Source: UASB124 sp041662445 | Lineage (GTDB): Bacteria > Babelota > Babeliae > Babelales > RVW-14 | Direction: 5' to 3' | NCBI GenBank assembly: GCA_041662445.1 | Contig: JBAZSL010000011.1 | Location: 1-55,183, forward strand | DNA length: 55,183 bases | Shown here: positions 1 through 8,662 of the stretch, piece after piece | How positions within the stretch are numbered: the stretch's first letter is position 1 | Layout of the letters: every line of letters starts with the position of its first letter | Position numbers and translations under genes: made by a program | Notes under the pieces: generated by a model | Told to the model about the DNA's origin: nothing | What the model saw: only the letters and a program-made list of their open reading frames with translations | The model's database searches: none

Positions 1-2
1 GA

Positions 3-2204
3 GATCAGCTTCATACCGTCATGGATAATCTTGATTATGGTGTTTACCAGGATGGCGAAGAGAACACAGCACAGAAAATTTTTTGGAATATTCAACAACT
101 TGTACAAGCTGCCAACACCTATCTCCTGCTCAATACCATACCCAATTCTGGGGCGACCTACACAGGGTTATGCGCAACAATTAAAGATCTCATCGTCAAT
201 CTTCAGATGAAAGATAGCAACAAAATACAACGCACGCTTGAAAAGCTTACACACCAGGCAGATGGAATCGATATTGGAATTCAGAATACAATCGATCGTT
301 GTAAGCAGCTTCAGAAAAAAGAAATACTGCTCATTGATGCAAACTCTTTCAACAACGCTCGCACGATACTTGAGCAGGCTCAACCCTTTGGAATATTGGC
401 TAAAACCATTCACGAAACCTGGTTTAGTAAAAAGCCAACTAATCTCGCCATTGGAAATCTCCGCATAAATACGAATCAACATGAACAATTACTGGGAGCG
501 AATGGGTGGGTGAAAAAATTACAGAACAGTTGGCCTATTCCCGCATTTAAGAACCATTATCAAACAATAAATACCACTCATGCAGAAGCAGCCTTCATTC
601 TTGGGCATAACTTACCTACAAGTCCACAGGCAATCTTATGGCGCCTCGTACCGCCCAATGAAACCGATCAGAACAAAAAAGCGTTCGCTCAAGCGTTTAT
701 TGACAAACTCAACCAACTGCATGCAAAGCTTGGTGATACAACACTCCGCAAAGCTTCTACTCAGCTTCAAGCATTGATAGCAACAGCTCATGCAGTTAAA
801 AAATCACTCGAAAGTCAAAACATATCTGCAACTCAGATCAATCTTCTTCTTTACCCATGGCGCAAAGACATCAATCAAAAACTTACTGCTCTGGAGTGGG
901 CAATATTAGATTTTCATGACTTTTATGAACAACAGCTCAAAATTTTCACCGATGAGCTTTTCATTGCATCACTGTTAACTGATAATGAAATAGTTGCACT
1001 CCCTTCAAGCGCTGACACACTACTCGACGATACGAAACTTGCAACTGCGTTGGATTCTCAACCAGATCCACAAGATATTACCAATCTCAAGCAAGCTCAG
1101 ATAGCGCATAATCTTCTTGTTACGGTCAACAAAGCCATCATAGACTTGGCATTTCAAACGGCAGGAATACCAAAACAAGATGCGCAACAAAGGAAGCTAC
1201 GCTACCTCGCTGATCGATTCGCCATATCTGAAGCCGTTGAAGGAATGCTCGATACAAAAATACCGGATAAGCTTGGATTAACCACTATTCTATCCGATTT
1301 GCAATCAGCATTTGAATTTTGGCATGGATTCTTGCAAAACATAATAGAAAGAAGGACGTCAAGGGATAAATCGCTTGGCGAGACAACTGAGGAGCAACTC
1401 AAGAGTGCGCTCACTACAGCAACTACTGAACTGACAAGCTTAAGCACACAACTCATGAGTCTTCAGATACTCAGCACAGAATCTTCGAATGCTGGACTAT
1501 ATAAGCTCATACCTCAAGTTGACAAGAAAGAAGCAGAGATTGCTAGCCTCAAGTCAAAAATTGCATGGCTGCAATTCGAGAAATTACCTCAAGCGCAACA
1601 GCGAAATATTTTGAAATTATCACAACAACAAGACATTGATGCTGCCTGTGGTATTGCAGCATTGGTTTTTAATGTTGCCGGAGAGGCTACATTCGTAAGT
1701 GAGGCACCGGTATGGTTCCAACTAAGTGGTGCAAGCTTTAAGCCAATAGAATTGGGGCCTTCTGCTGTTGCTGCAAGTTCTTCTGATACTCGATCTATAG
1801 TTGCAAATTTGCCCCCTTCTGCTGCAGAAATACCTATCAATCCATTCACTGTTGGCTATTATCTTTGTAGCAATTTTATTGATCAGGCCCCAGAGTTCGT
1901 TATCTTCCTAGAAATCAGCACGATCATCCATGACCTTCAAATCGCAGATTATCTTAACAACAAATATTCTCCCGCGCCAAAAGACCTTACACCTGATGTC
2001 AAGAAATTAGTTCTTGATTTTGCCCACAACCGAACCTGGCAGCACCTTACCATTATTCGCAAAGCAATCGAAAAAATTCGAGCACGCAACACAAAAACAG
2101 ATACAGAACTCGCAAACAAGGTCACCCAAAAAATAAACACTTTCCGTGAAAAACTTTCTACGTACTTTACAGAACAACAACCAGTATCCACCACGACCAC
2201 ATAA
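3..2204 (+). CDS. Large helical protein of unknown function, 5' end outside window
   Basis: The frame is open from base 3, and the first ATG (base 21) has no clear Shine-Dalgarno, so the gene probably begins left of the window. At least 727 residues are visible. I recognise no family. The sequence is rich in Gln, Lys, Leu and Ala and looks mostly alpha-helical, with coiled-coil-like stretches around residues 440-530 and 660-720. A less charged patch lies near residues 540-640, and the protein ends in a short Thr-rich tail. No membrane segment is seen in the visible part. Long helical proteins with Gln-rich composition are common in this type of genome and are often exported, but the missing N-terminus prevents any statement about a signal peptide. 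It is followed by about 190 bp without a gene. Confidence 0.75.
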   Translation, partial: DQLHTVMDNLDYGVYQDGEENTAQKIFWNIQQLVQAANTYLLLNTIPNSGATYTGLCATIKDLIVNLQMKDSNKIQRTLEKLTHQADGIDIGIQNTIDRCKQLQKKEILLIDANSFNNARTILEQAQPFGILAKTIHETWFSKKPTNLAIGNLRINTNQHEQLLGANGWVKKLQNSWPIPAFKNHYQTINTTHAEAAFILGHNLPTSPQAILWRLVPPNETDQNKKAFAQAFIDKLNQLHAKLGDTTLRKASTQLQALIATAHAVKKSLESQNISATQINLLLYPWRKDINQKLTALEWAILDFHDFYEQQLKIFTDELFIASLLTDNEIVALPSSADTLLDDTKLATALDSQPDPQDITNLKQAQIAHNLLVTVNKAIIDLAFQTAGIPKQDAQQRKLRYLADRFAISEAVEGMLDTKIPDKLGLTTILSDLQSAFEFWHGFLQNIIERRTSRDKSLGETTEEQLKSALTTATTELTSLSTQLMSLQILSTESSNAGLYKLIPQVDKKEAEIASLKSKIAWLQFEKLPQAQQRNILKLSQQQDIDAACGIAALVFNVAGEATFVSEAPVWFQLSGASFKPIELGPSAVAASSSDTRSIVANLPPSAAEIPINPFTVGYYLCSNFIDQAPEFVIFLEISTIIHDLQIADYLNNKYSPAPKDLTPDVKKLVLDFAHNRTWQHLTIIRKAIEKIRARNTKTDTELANKVTQKINTFREKLSTYFTEQQPVSTTTT

Positions 2205-2397
2205 GCTGCGTATTTTTTATCGACACCACAGCCCTCGGCACACCACCGGGGGCTTATTTCTTTATCTATCTCACACATACCTATTGAAAATTTCTATTAG
2301 TTGATTACTCTTCTCATTCTCCTGTACAGTAAACACCAGAGAACCATGCAAACCTGCACGGTCTGTCGTTGGGTGGGGTACAAGCGAAGGATTTCCT

Positions 2398-3054
2398 ATG
2401 AAGCACATGTTTTTAAAACTGTGGGGTGCGTTGCGCACGCGCCGCGTAGTATTGGCATCTGTCGTTCTTGTTGCCACAATATCACTTGGATATGGAGCAT
2501 ATTATTATTTTGTTATTGCGCCACAAGAAAGCATACTTACCGCACCGCCCGAAGAAGTTAAGGGCAAGGTTATAACGTTGCGCGCACTTAAAAAAGAATA
2601 TTTCATTGATTACCACAACGCATTTTCAAATATTGTTCGCCAAAACCTTGAATTTCCCGAGTTCATAACGCTGGATTATTCAATTCGTTATCTGCAAGAT
2701 CAACTCAGCAAATCACAAAATGGCACTATTCTTCTCTACTGCATTTTTGACAATAAAGACCAAAAACTCATCGGTGAAATTGAGATCCGTGACAGAAATG
2801 AAGACGACCCAGGCCAATTTGGGTGGTGGCTCAATGAGGCGTACTGGGGCGGCGGACGCGCCCGAGAGGCATTTAAGCTCATTAGCGCTATCTACTTCCG
2901 CCTTAAGCCCCATGAAAAAAGCTTTATCGTCCATGTTAGATTGTGGAACAAACGTAGCTACTACGCGCTTAAAAAGGTCGGCTTTGTCGACATTGGATAT
3001 TTCTACGAGGGTGGCAAAGCTTCGCGACACATTCTTGAGTTTCGAAAAAAGTAA
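2398..3054 (+). CDS. GNAT family N-acetyltransferase with N-terminal membrane anchor
   Basis: The protein has 218 residues. Residues about 18-40 form one hydrophobic segment preceded by Lys/Arg, so it should be anchored in the inner membrane. Residues about 55-215 resemble the RimJ/RimL-like GNAT fold: an IGEIEIRD strand, then GWWLNEAYWGGGRAREA, which matches the acetyl-CoA pyrophosphate-binding motif A region, and NKRSYYALKKVGF, the typical C-terminal Asn/Tyr motif. Such enzymes transfer an acetyl group from acetyl-CoA to an amine. The substrate cannot be told from sequence. The start is supported by AAGGA seven bases upstream. A membrane-tethered GNAT is unusual; most RimJ/RimL relatives are soluble. 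It stands alone ahead of hflX. Confidence 0.75.
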   Translation: MKHMFLKLWGALRTRRVVLASVVLVATISLGYGAYYYFVIAPQESILTAPPEEVKGKVITLRALKKEYFIDYHNAFSNIVRQNLEFPEFITLDYSIRYLQDQLSKSQNGTILLYCIFDNKDQKLIGEIEIRDRNEDDPGQFGWWLNEAYWGGGRAREAFKLISAIYFRLKPHEKSFIVHVRLWNKRSYYALKKVGFVDIGYFYEGGKASRHILEFRKK

Positions 3055-3149
3055 GGCACTTACCTTCACTCATACGTAGGCGGCTTCCCTTTTTACCCAA
3101 TCCCCGGTAGGATTAAAAAATATTATTTATCTAACCAGGGATTTGACAC

Positions 3150-4256
3150 ATGGCTCATCAATACACGCCAAACCAAGACCACCTCAAAACATTACTCGTC
3201 GGCGTCTACGCGCCCTCTAACCCCATCGACGATCAACAATATTACTACGATGAGTTTTTGAGCCTTATTCATACGCTTGAACTCCCCTACGATGAAACGT
3301 ATTTTATGAAAGTGCGTTCGGTCGACAATAACCTTTTTTTAACCACGGGCAAGCTTGAAGAACTCAAAAAAGTGTGCACCGATCGCGCCATTGAGCTCGT
3401 CGCTTTTTCTGAACCATTAAGCACACTGCAAGAGCGCAATCTTGAACGAGCACTCGGCTGCGCCATCTTTGATCGAGAAAAGCTTATTTTGGAAATATTC
3501 AAAAAATCAGCTCACAGCGCCGAAGGCAAAATTCAAGTCGAAATGGCAGAAATTGGCTACCTCAAAACGCGTATGATTGGCCGTGGCCGAGAACTTTCGC
3601 AACAGGCAGGTATCATCGGCACGCGCGGACCTGGCGAAACTGCCAAAGAGGAAATGCGGCGTCAATTTGCCGACAAATTACGACAGGCGCAAAAACGGCT
3701 CGAAACGCTTGAACGATCGCGCGAGATACAACGTCAACGCCGCATCAACAGTAACATACCGCTCATGTGTATCATCGGGTACACCAACGCCGGTAAATCA
3801 AGCTTACTTAATCGTATTGCCAAGGGCGGCGTGCTCGCTGAAAACAAACTTTTTGCAACCCTGGATACAACCACGCGCGAACTGTTTGTCGATGGCACCA
3901 GAAAAGCACTCATTTCCGACACGGTAGGTTTTATCAGTCAACTTCCCCACAATTTGATTGCAGCATTTAAATCAACACTTGATGAGCTTCACTACGCAAA
4001 AGTTCTTTTGCATGTCGTTGATATCAGCAATCCTGCATGGAAAAATCAAATAGAAGTTGTCAGAAGGACGCTTGAGGAACTGGACGTCGACCAGCCAATG
4101 ATTTACGTCTTCAACAAAATTGATCTTCTCAGCGATAGCGAACGAGACCAGCTTCCTGGCGATATTATCGCCTATCAACCAAACGTTTTTATTCACACAA
4201 AATCAAAAGAAGGCGTTGAGCCTCTTATCCACCTCCTCAGAGATTACCACTTATAA
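3150..4256 (+). CDS. hflX: GTPase HflX
   Basis: This is a 368-residue TRAFAC GTPase of the HflX family, which binds 50S subunits and splits stalled or heat-damaged ribosomes. The N-terminal HflX domain (about 1-175) ends in the glycine-rich GPGET linker, followed by a basic helical segment. The G domain holds Walker A GYTNAGKS (about residue 210), the switch region with FATLDTTTR, the G3 motif DTVGF and the G4 motif NKID. Length is near the shorter end of the family. AGGGA lies eight bases before the ATG. The gene is followed after 17 bp by gap, so the two are probably co-transcribed. The usual GPGETQLE motif reads GPGETAKE here, a minor variation. Confidence 0.95.
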   Translation: MAHQYTPNQDHLKTLLVGVYAPSNPIDDQQYYYDEFLSLIHTLELPYDETYFMKVRSVDNNLFLTTGKLEELKKVCTDRAIELVAFSEPLSTLQERNLERALGCAIFDREKLILEIFKKSAHSAEGKIQVEMAEIGYLKTRMIGRGRELSQQAGIIGTRGPGETAKEEMRRQFADKLRQAQKRLETLERSREIQRQRRINSNIPLMCIIGYTNAGKSSLLNRIAKGGVLAENKLFATLDTTTRELFVDGTRKALISDTVGFISQLPHNLIAAFKSTLDELHYAKVLLHVVDISNPAWKNQIEVVRRTLEELDVDQPMIYVFNKIDLLSDSERDQLPGDIIAYQPNVFIHTKSKEGVEPLIHLLRDYHL

Positions 4257-4273
4257 AAGGGAGCCTTTGTACC

Positions 4274-5281
4274 ATGGCAGTTACCGTTGCAATCAATGGA
4301 TTTGGAAGAATAGGCCGTAGCTTTTTACGCAGTGTTATGCAAAGTCCTGCGGCACGAGAAAAGTTGCACATTGTCGCTATCAATACCGGACCAACGCGCC
4401 CTGAGCACCTTGATATTTTGTTTAAGTTTGACTCTGTAATGCGCCAATATCACGGTAACGTCAGTTTAAGCGATAGCGCCCTCACCATAGACGGACATGA
4501 AATTAAAATTTTCTCAGAAGCAAACCCTGCAAAGTTGCCCTGGAAAGAACTTGGCATTGATTGGGTTATTGAATCATCCGGGTGCTTTACACATGCCGAA
4601 AAGGCTCGTCAACACTGCAGTGGTGGCGCCAAAAAAGTTTTTATTACCGCACCGGCAAGTCATGAAGACATCACTATCATTCCGGGAATCAATGACACGG
4701 CATACAATGCGCAGCTCCACCATGTTGTCGCCATGGGCAGCTGCACCACCAACTGCTTTGCACCGCTCATTAAGGTACTGCACGAAACATATGGCATCGT
4801 CAATGGCATTATGACAACGGTGCATGCCTACACCAACGATCAAGTCTTGCTTGATGTTGAACACAAAGATCCACGCCGTGCGCGCGCAGCGGCCATCAAT
4901 ATTGTGCCTACCAAAACAGGGGCTGATAAAGTCATCACCAAAATTTTCCCCGAACTTGAGGGCAAACTTCGGGCCATAGCACTACGCGTGCCCGTTGCCG
5001 ATGTTTCACTCATCGATTTCAACTTTGTAACCACTGCACCACTTACCAGTGAGGGCATCAATCAGGCGTTTAAAAAATATGCTGATGGAAATCTCAAAGG
5101 CGTCTTGGAATACTGCACCCTTCCCCTTGTCTCATCAGATTTTATAGGGAATGAGGCATCATGCGTGTTTGACAGTCTGCTCACCCAGACTACGGGATCA
5201 ATGGGCAAAGTATGCGCCTGGTATGACAATGAATTCGGCTATTCTTGTCGCCTTAGGGACTTTTTGCTTCACAACTCTTAG
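4274..5281 (+). CDS. gap: Glyceraldehyde-3-phosphate dehydrogenase
   Basis: The enzyme (335 residues) performs the NAD-dependent oxidation and phosphorylation of glyceraldehyde-3-phosphate to 1,3-bisphosphoglycerate in lower glycolysis. The Rossmann fingerprint GFGRIGR is at residues 8-14. The catalytic cysteine sits in GSCTTNC (about residue 156), followed by the conserved His region TTVHAYTNDQ and the C-terminal WYDNEFGYS. The length is normal and all key residues are present. AAAGGGAG lies about ten bases before the start. It follows hflX closely. A functional gap suggests partial carbon metabolism is retained even though ATP import is also encoded in this window. Confidence 0.97.
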   Translation: MAVTVAINGFGRIGRSFLRSVMQSPAAREKLHIVAINTGPTRPEHLDILFKFDSVMRQYHGNVSLSDSALTIDGHEIKIFSEANPAKLPWKELGIDWVIESSGCFTHAEKARQHCSGGAKKVFITAPASHEDITIIPGINDTAYNAQLHHVVAMGSCTTNCFAPLIKVLHETYGIVNGIMTTVHAYTNDQVLLDVEHKDPRRARAAAINIVPTKTGADKVITKIFPELEGKLRAIALRVPVADVSLIDFNFVTTAPLTSEGINQAFKKYADGNLKGVLEYCTLPLVSSDFIGNEASCVFDSLLTQTTGSMGKVCAWYDNEFGYSCRLRDFLLHNS

Positions 5282-5317
5282 AAGATTCTCTAGACTTACC
5301 TGGACATCGACTCACGG

Positions 5318-5393
5318 GGGCCCATAGCTCAGGGGTTAGAGCAGTCGGCTCATAACCGAACGGTCCCAGGTTCAATTCCTGGTGGGCCCACCA
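5318..5393 (+). tRNA. tRNA with CAU anticodon, probably tRNA-Ile2 (else elongator Met)
   Basis: A full cloverleaf can be folded: acceptor GGGCCCA with TGGGCCC, D arm GCTC/GAGC, loop CTCATAA and T arm CCAGG/CCTGG. CCA is encoded. The anticodon is CAU. Acceptor pairs C4-G69 and C5-G68 together with A37/A38 are the features TilS (tRNA-Ile lysidine synthetase) uses in E. coli to pick tRNA-Ile2, so I favour Ile2 decoding AUA. It lacks the three G-C pairs of an initiator anticodon stem. Pair 27-43 is a G-A mismatch. Confidence 0.9.
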
Positions 5394-5422
5394 TAAATCC
5401 TATAGACTTTCGAGGGGCGGTT

Positions 5423-6160
5423 ATGACCGGAAAATCGTTATGGCAGCAACTCAAAGAAGTTGCAGATTGCGATAAAAAAATCGCTGAACTCATCGACGAA
5501 ATTGCTCGCATCAAGAATGGCATTCTTAAAGACAATCAGCTTAACGCGCAAAAAGAAAATCTTGTCGCCACCAAAGAGCGTGCCTTTATCGATACACAAA
5601 AAAGTCTTCACACGCAGGAGCTTACGCTCAAAGAACTCAAAATTTCGGAAGACAAAAAACGGGCACAACTCGATACCATAAAAAATCAAAAAGAGTATAA
5701 AGCGCTTGAAAAAGAGATAGCCGATCTAGGACGTCAACGCACCAAGCTTGATGAAGAAGCGCTCAAAGTGCTCTATGCCGTAGATGAACTCAAAAAAGAG
5801 CTTGATGTTTTACGTACTAGCGCAACCGAAGCAACAACGGTACGCACGCATGATCAGCACATTAAAGAAGAGAATCTTGCGCAACTCATGGGCAAGCATG
5901 AAAAAGCTGTCACCGAACGAGAGCTTACACTTCAAAATGTGCCGGCAGAATGGCGAACACAATATGAGCGCATGCGCGCAACAGTTACCGATCCTATTGT
6001 TCCTGTGCTTAATGGTAGTTGTGGCGCCTGTTTTTATACTATTTTGCATCAAGATCTTTCAAAACTTAAAAAATCCCAAGTTGTCGTCTGTCGCAGCTGC
6101 TACCGCTTCTTGTACTATGAGGCAGAGGCTGCAAAGGACGCAGAGAAGGCAGAGTATTAA
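5423..6160 (+). CDS. Coiled-coil zinc-ribbon protein (COG1579-like)
   Basis: This 245-residue protein has a long antiparallel coiled coil (about 1-180, rich in Lys, Glu and Leu). At its C-terminus is a four-cysteine zinc ribbon: CGAC near residue 199 and CRSC near residue 223. This architecture matches the widespread COG1579 family of predicted nucleic-acid-binding zinc-ribbon proteins, whose molecular role is not settled. The highly conserved NQKEYKALEKEI segment is present. GAGGGG precedes the ATG. It ends two bases before the RNase H gene, and that pairing is common for COG1579 genes, suggesting a shared transcript. Confidence 0.85.
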   Translation: MTGKSLWQQLKEVADCDKKIAELIDEIARIKNGILKDNQLNAQKENLVATKERAFIDTQKSLHTQELTLKELKISEDKKRAQLDTIKNQKEYKALEKEIADLGRQRTKLDEEALKVLYAVDELKKELDVLRTSATEATTVRTHDQHIKEENLAQLMGKHEKAVTERELTLQNVPAEWRTQYERMRATVTDPIVPVLNGSCGACFYTILHQDLSKLKKSQVVVCRSCYRFLYYEAEAAKDAEKAEY

Positions 6161-6162
6161 TC

Positions 6163-6705
6163 ATGGACCGACAGTTATCATTGCTCGATGAAACTGAACT
6201 GCTCGCCCGTACTTCTGTACTACCAAAGACACATAGAGCACCGACACCTGAAAAGCTTGTCATCTTTATCGACGGTGCTGCCCGCGGCAATCCGGGGCCT
6301 GCGGGCGTTGGCATTGCCATTTCCCATAATCGCAAGCTTGTTGTAGAAAAGGGTTTTTATCTTGGTGAAAAAACCAACAACCAAGCAGAATACACGGCTC
6401 TTGTTTGTGCACTTGCGTTGGCGCATGCTTTTTGTGAAAAACACCACATCGTCACGCCACATTTTTATATTTTTTCAGACTCAGAGTTGCTCGTTAGACA
6501 AATGACCGGTAAGTATGCCATCAAAAATACCGCGCTTGTTCATCTTAAAGGAGTTGCCGTACAGCTGCTTAAAAATTGTACACACACCTTTACGCATGTC
6601 CTTCGTGAGAAAAACAAAGTCGCTGACAAACTTGCTAATCTTGGCATTGATAAAAAAATAAAAATCCCCGCGACGTTGACACATTTGATCGCGGGGATTG
6701 ATTAG
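6163..6705 (+). CDS. rnhA: Ribonuclease HI family protein
   Basis: The product (180 residues) is an RNase H-fold nuclease that would cut RNA in RNA-DNA hybrids using two metal ions. The acidic residues are visible: Asp in FIDGAARGNPGPAG (about 37), Glu in NNQAEYTAL (about 77), Asp in FSDSELLV (about 106) and Asp in NKVADKLAN (about 155). An N-terminal extension of about 28 residues precedes the fold. It lies immediately after the zinc-ribbon gene, and its last codons lie inside a strong inverted repeat (bases 6663-6699). The symbol rnhA is used in the family sense; it is of the short archaeal/Bacillus-type RNase HI group and not a close E. coli match. Confidence 0.9.
   Translation: MDRQLSLLDETELLARTSVLPKTHRAPTPEKLVIFIDGAARGNPGPAGVGIAISHNRKLVVEKGFYLGEKTNNQAEYTALVCALALAHAFCEKHHIVTPHFYIFSDSELLVRQMTGKYAIKNTALVHLKGVAVQLLKNCTHTFTHVLREKNKVADKLANLGIDKKIKIPATLTHLIAGID
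6663..6699 (+). terminator. Inverted repeat inside the 3' end of the RNase H gene
   Basis: AATCCCCGCGA (6663-6673) and TCGCGGGGATT (6689-6699) are perfect 11-bp arms with a 15-nt loop, lying within the last codons of the gene. The tract that follows is only moderately T-rich, so it is a possible terminator, not a textbook one. Confidence 0.5.
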
Positions 6706-6955
6706 CATTCGTTATTTCTTATGCCACCCCACCCGCGCATGTCTCATTTGCTCAGATGCGATAAGAGCTTTTGCATGTTTCCCTGTTTTTGATTCACGCC
6801 CAAGCGCTATCAGCCTGAGAAGCACAAGAAACATTTCAGAAAAAACAGTTTGCAACCACGCCAATAACCGCTATTAATGTAGAAAAAATTTTGCTATAAA
6901 GAGTGTCTTGTTGACGAACATTCTGTTTTCACGATTTTTAGCGAAATACTCCACC

Positions 6956-8191
6956 ATGAATTCAAAGAAAAACCCTCCAGTCCGTATTCTTTTTTTTACA
7001 ACCCTGATTCTGGCCGCTAGCCTTGCTCTTGCAAATAGTGAACCTGACAACGATATCGATATTCCATCAGTAAAAAAGATTCGCGTATTACTCGATGAGA
7101 AAAACACACATCATGAAACAAAATTCTTGATTAAATCTAAAGCTGGATTTGTTCTTGAAAGTCCTGCGGGAGCTGGCAATACTGCAATTTACAAGGACCA
7201 GGAGCTCCGTCTGGTGTGCCGCGAGGGGCAATTATACTTGAAGTGTCACGATCAAAAATATCGTCACATTAAATATGACAGCATTGAAATTTGTGACCAT
7301 AACAACAAATTGACACTTGGTAGCCGATCATATCATGGAAATCTTATTATCCGCGTCGACCATGCCACCAAAACATTACTCACCATTAATAAGCTCCCGC
7401 TCGAAGATTATGTATGCTCGGTCGTACGAAGTGAAGGCATTCCTTCGTGGCCTTTTGGCATGCAAAAAATTCAGGCTATCATCTCACGCACGTATGCTGT
7501 TTTTCTGATGCAGCAAGCACGTCTCAAAAATCCACGCTATCGCTTTTACGACATCAAAAACACTAACCTGCATCAGGTGTATAACGGCACGCACAACTAC
7601 ACGCACCTACGCCAAGCCGTTGATGAAACAGAAGGCCTCATTCTTACGTACAAAAATCGTATCGCATTAGCCATGTTTGATATCTGTTGCGGAGGATCAG
7701 TTCCCGCCAATATGCGTAATCGCGACACCAGCAAACCTTATTTATGCCGTAAAAAACAATGCACGTACTGTTCTGCAAGTTCATCACATCGATGGAAGGA
7801 AGATTTTCACGCCGACTCATTTTTGAGAAAGCTTAAAGAAAATCCTCGGCTTACACAGCGGCTCAAGAATTTTAAGGGCTCTATCACCGCGGTTAAAATA
7901 ACCGATTGTGACAAAGCAGGCATTGTGCATAAAATGAGAATCTACGACAAAAATAAAACACCCTACTCGCTTACCGGCATTGAGATGCGTGGTTCAATGA
8001 TCTCTAGAATAAAAAGCTTGAATTTCAGCATCAAAAAGATACGAGACCGTGTCGTCATTATGGGCAAGGGCCATGGGCACCAATGCGGCGCCTGCCAGTG
8101 GGGATGCAAGTGGATGGTAGAGCACGGATGGAGTACCAAAGGGATTTTGGGGTTCTATTATCCAGGAACAAAGTTGAGTAGGTTGTTGTAA
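6956..8191 (+). CDS. Exported SpoIID/LytB-domain protein
   Basis: From the ATG at 6956 the product has 411 residues and an N-terminal signal-like segment (basic MNSKKNPPVR, then hydrophobic, then Ala-rich to about residue 29). A longer frame from TTG at 6908 would hide this signal and is less likely. The SpoIID domain is clear: LPLEDYVCSVVRSE (about 160), the Arg-Thr-Tyr stretch ISRTYAV, and the C-terminal GKGHGHQCGACQWG plus LGFYYPGT. In sporulating bacteria SpoIID is a lytic transglycosylase acting on denuded peptidoglycan; outside spore formers the family is thought to remodel cell wall. Several extra cysteines are present. The next gene starts directly after its stop codon. Confidence 0.85.
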   Translation: MNSKKNPPVRILFFTTLILAASLALANSEPDNDIDIPSVKKIRVLLDEKNTHHETKFLIKSKAGFVLESPAGAGNTAIYKDQELRLVCREGQLYLKCHDQKYRHIKYDSIEICDHNNKLTLGSRSYHGNLIIRVDHATKTLLTINKLPLEDYVCSVVRSEGIPSWPFGMQKIQAIISRTYAVFLMQQARLKNPRYRFYDIKNTNLHQVYNGTHNYTHLRQAVDETEGLILTYKNRIALAMFDICCGGSVPANMRNRDTSKPYLCRKKQCTYCSASSSHRWKEDFHADSFLRKLKENPRLTQRLKNFKGSITAVKITDCDKAGIVHKMRIYDKNKTPYSLTGIEMRGSMISRIKSLNFSIKKIRDRVVIMGKGHGHQCGACQWGCKWMVEHGWSTKGILGFYYPGTKLSRLL

Positions 8192-8662
8192 ATGTCAACG
8201 TATCGAGGACATATTGCCGGCGGCGTCATAACATACGCACTTACAGCGTACGCCGTGTCGCACCTAGCTCCCACAGCACCACACACGTGGCGTGCACAGT
8301 TACTCTTTCTCAGTTGCACAATTCTAGGCTCGCTCTTCCCTGATATCGACACACGTAGCACCATACAAAAACTTTTCTTTATCGCCATGATTCCCGCACT
8401 GCCGCTTTCGCTTCTTTATAATGTGTCGGTTTTTTTATGCTTAGTTGCTGTATGCCTTGGGGCCCTCTTCATTCCCCATCGCACACTCACACACCGTCCG
8501 TGGTTTATTATTGCCCTTTCGGCAATTTTGGCTGGGATCATACTTACTAAGGTAGAACATCATCGCCTGCTTTTTGCGATGTGCTCCGCCTTTTTTTGCG
8601 CTGGAGCCCTGAGCCACTGGTTCTTAGATTTTGGTTTCCGTCGCCTCATGCCCAAAAAATAA
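8192..8662 (+). CDS. YdjM/DUF457-like integral membrane protein
   Basis: A 156-residue protein with about four hydrophobic segments. It carries the hallmarks of the YdjM-like 'membrane-bound metal-dependent hydrolase' family: an N-terminal His (RGHIAGG), SLFPDIDTRST after the second hydrophobic segment, and PHRTLTHRPW. These His/Asp residues probably bind metal; no substrate is established. The ATG follows the SpoIID stop codon with no gap, so the two are likely translated from one mRNA. The last 39 bases overlap the convergent tatD gene. Confidence 0.8.
   Translation: MSTYRGHIAGGVITYALTAYAVSHLAPTAPHTWRAQLLFLSCTILGSLFPDIDTRSTIQKLFFIAMIPALPLSLLYNVSVFLCLVAVCLGALFIPHRTLTHRPWFIIALSAILAGIILTKVEHHRLLFAMCSAFFCAGALSHWFLDFGFRRLMPKK

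Noticed and set aside
168..488. Minus-strand frame inside the first gene
   Set aside because: It lies wholly in antisense to a longer frame with better codon use and has no ribosome site.
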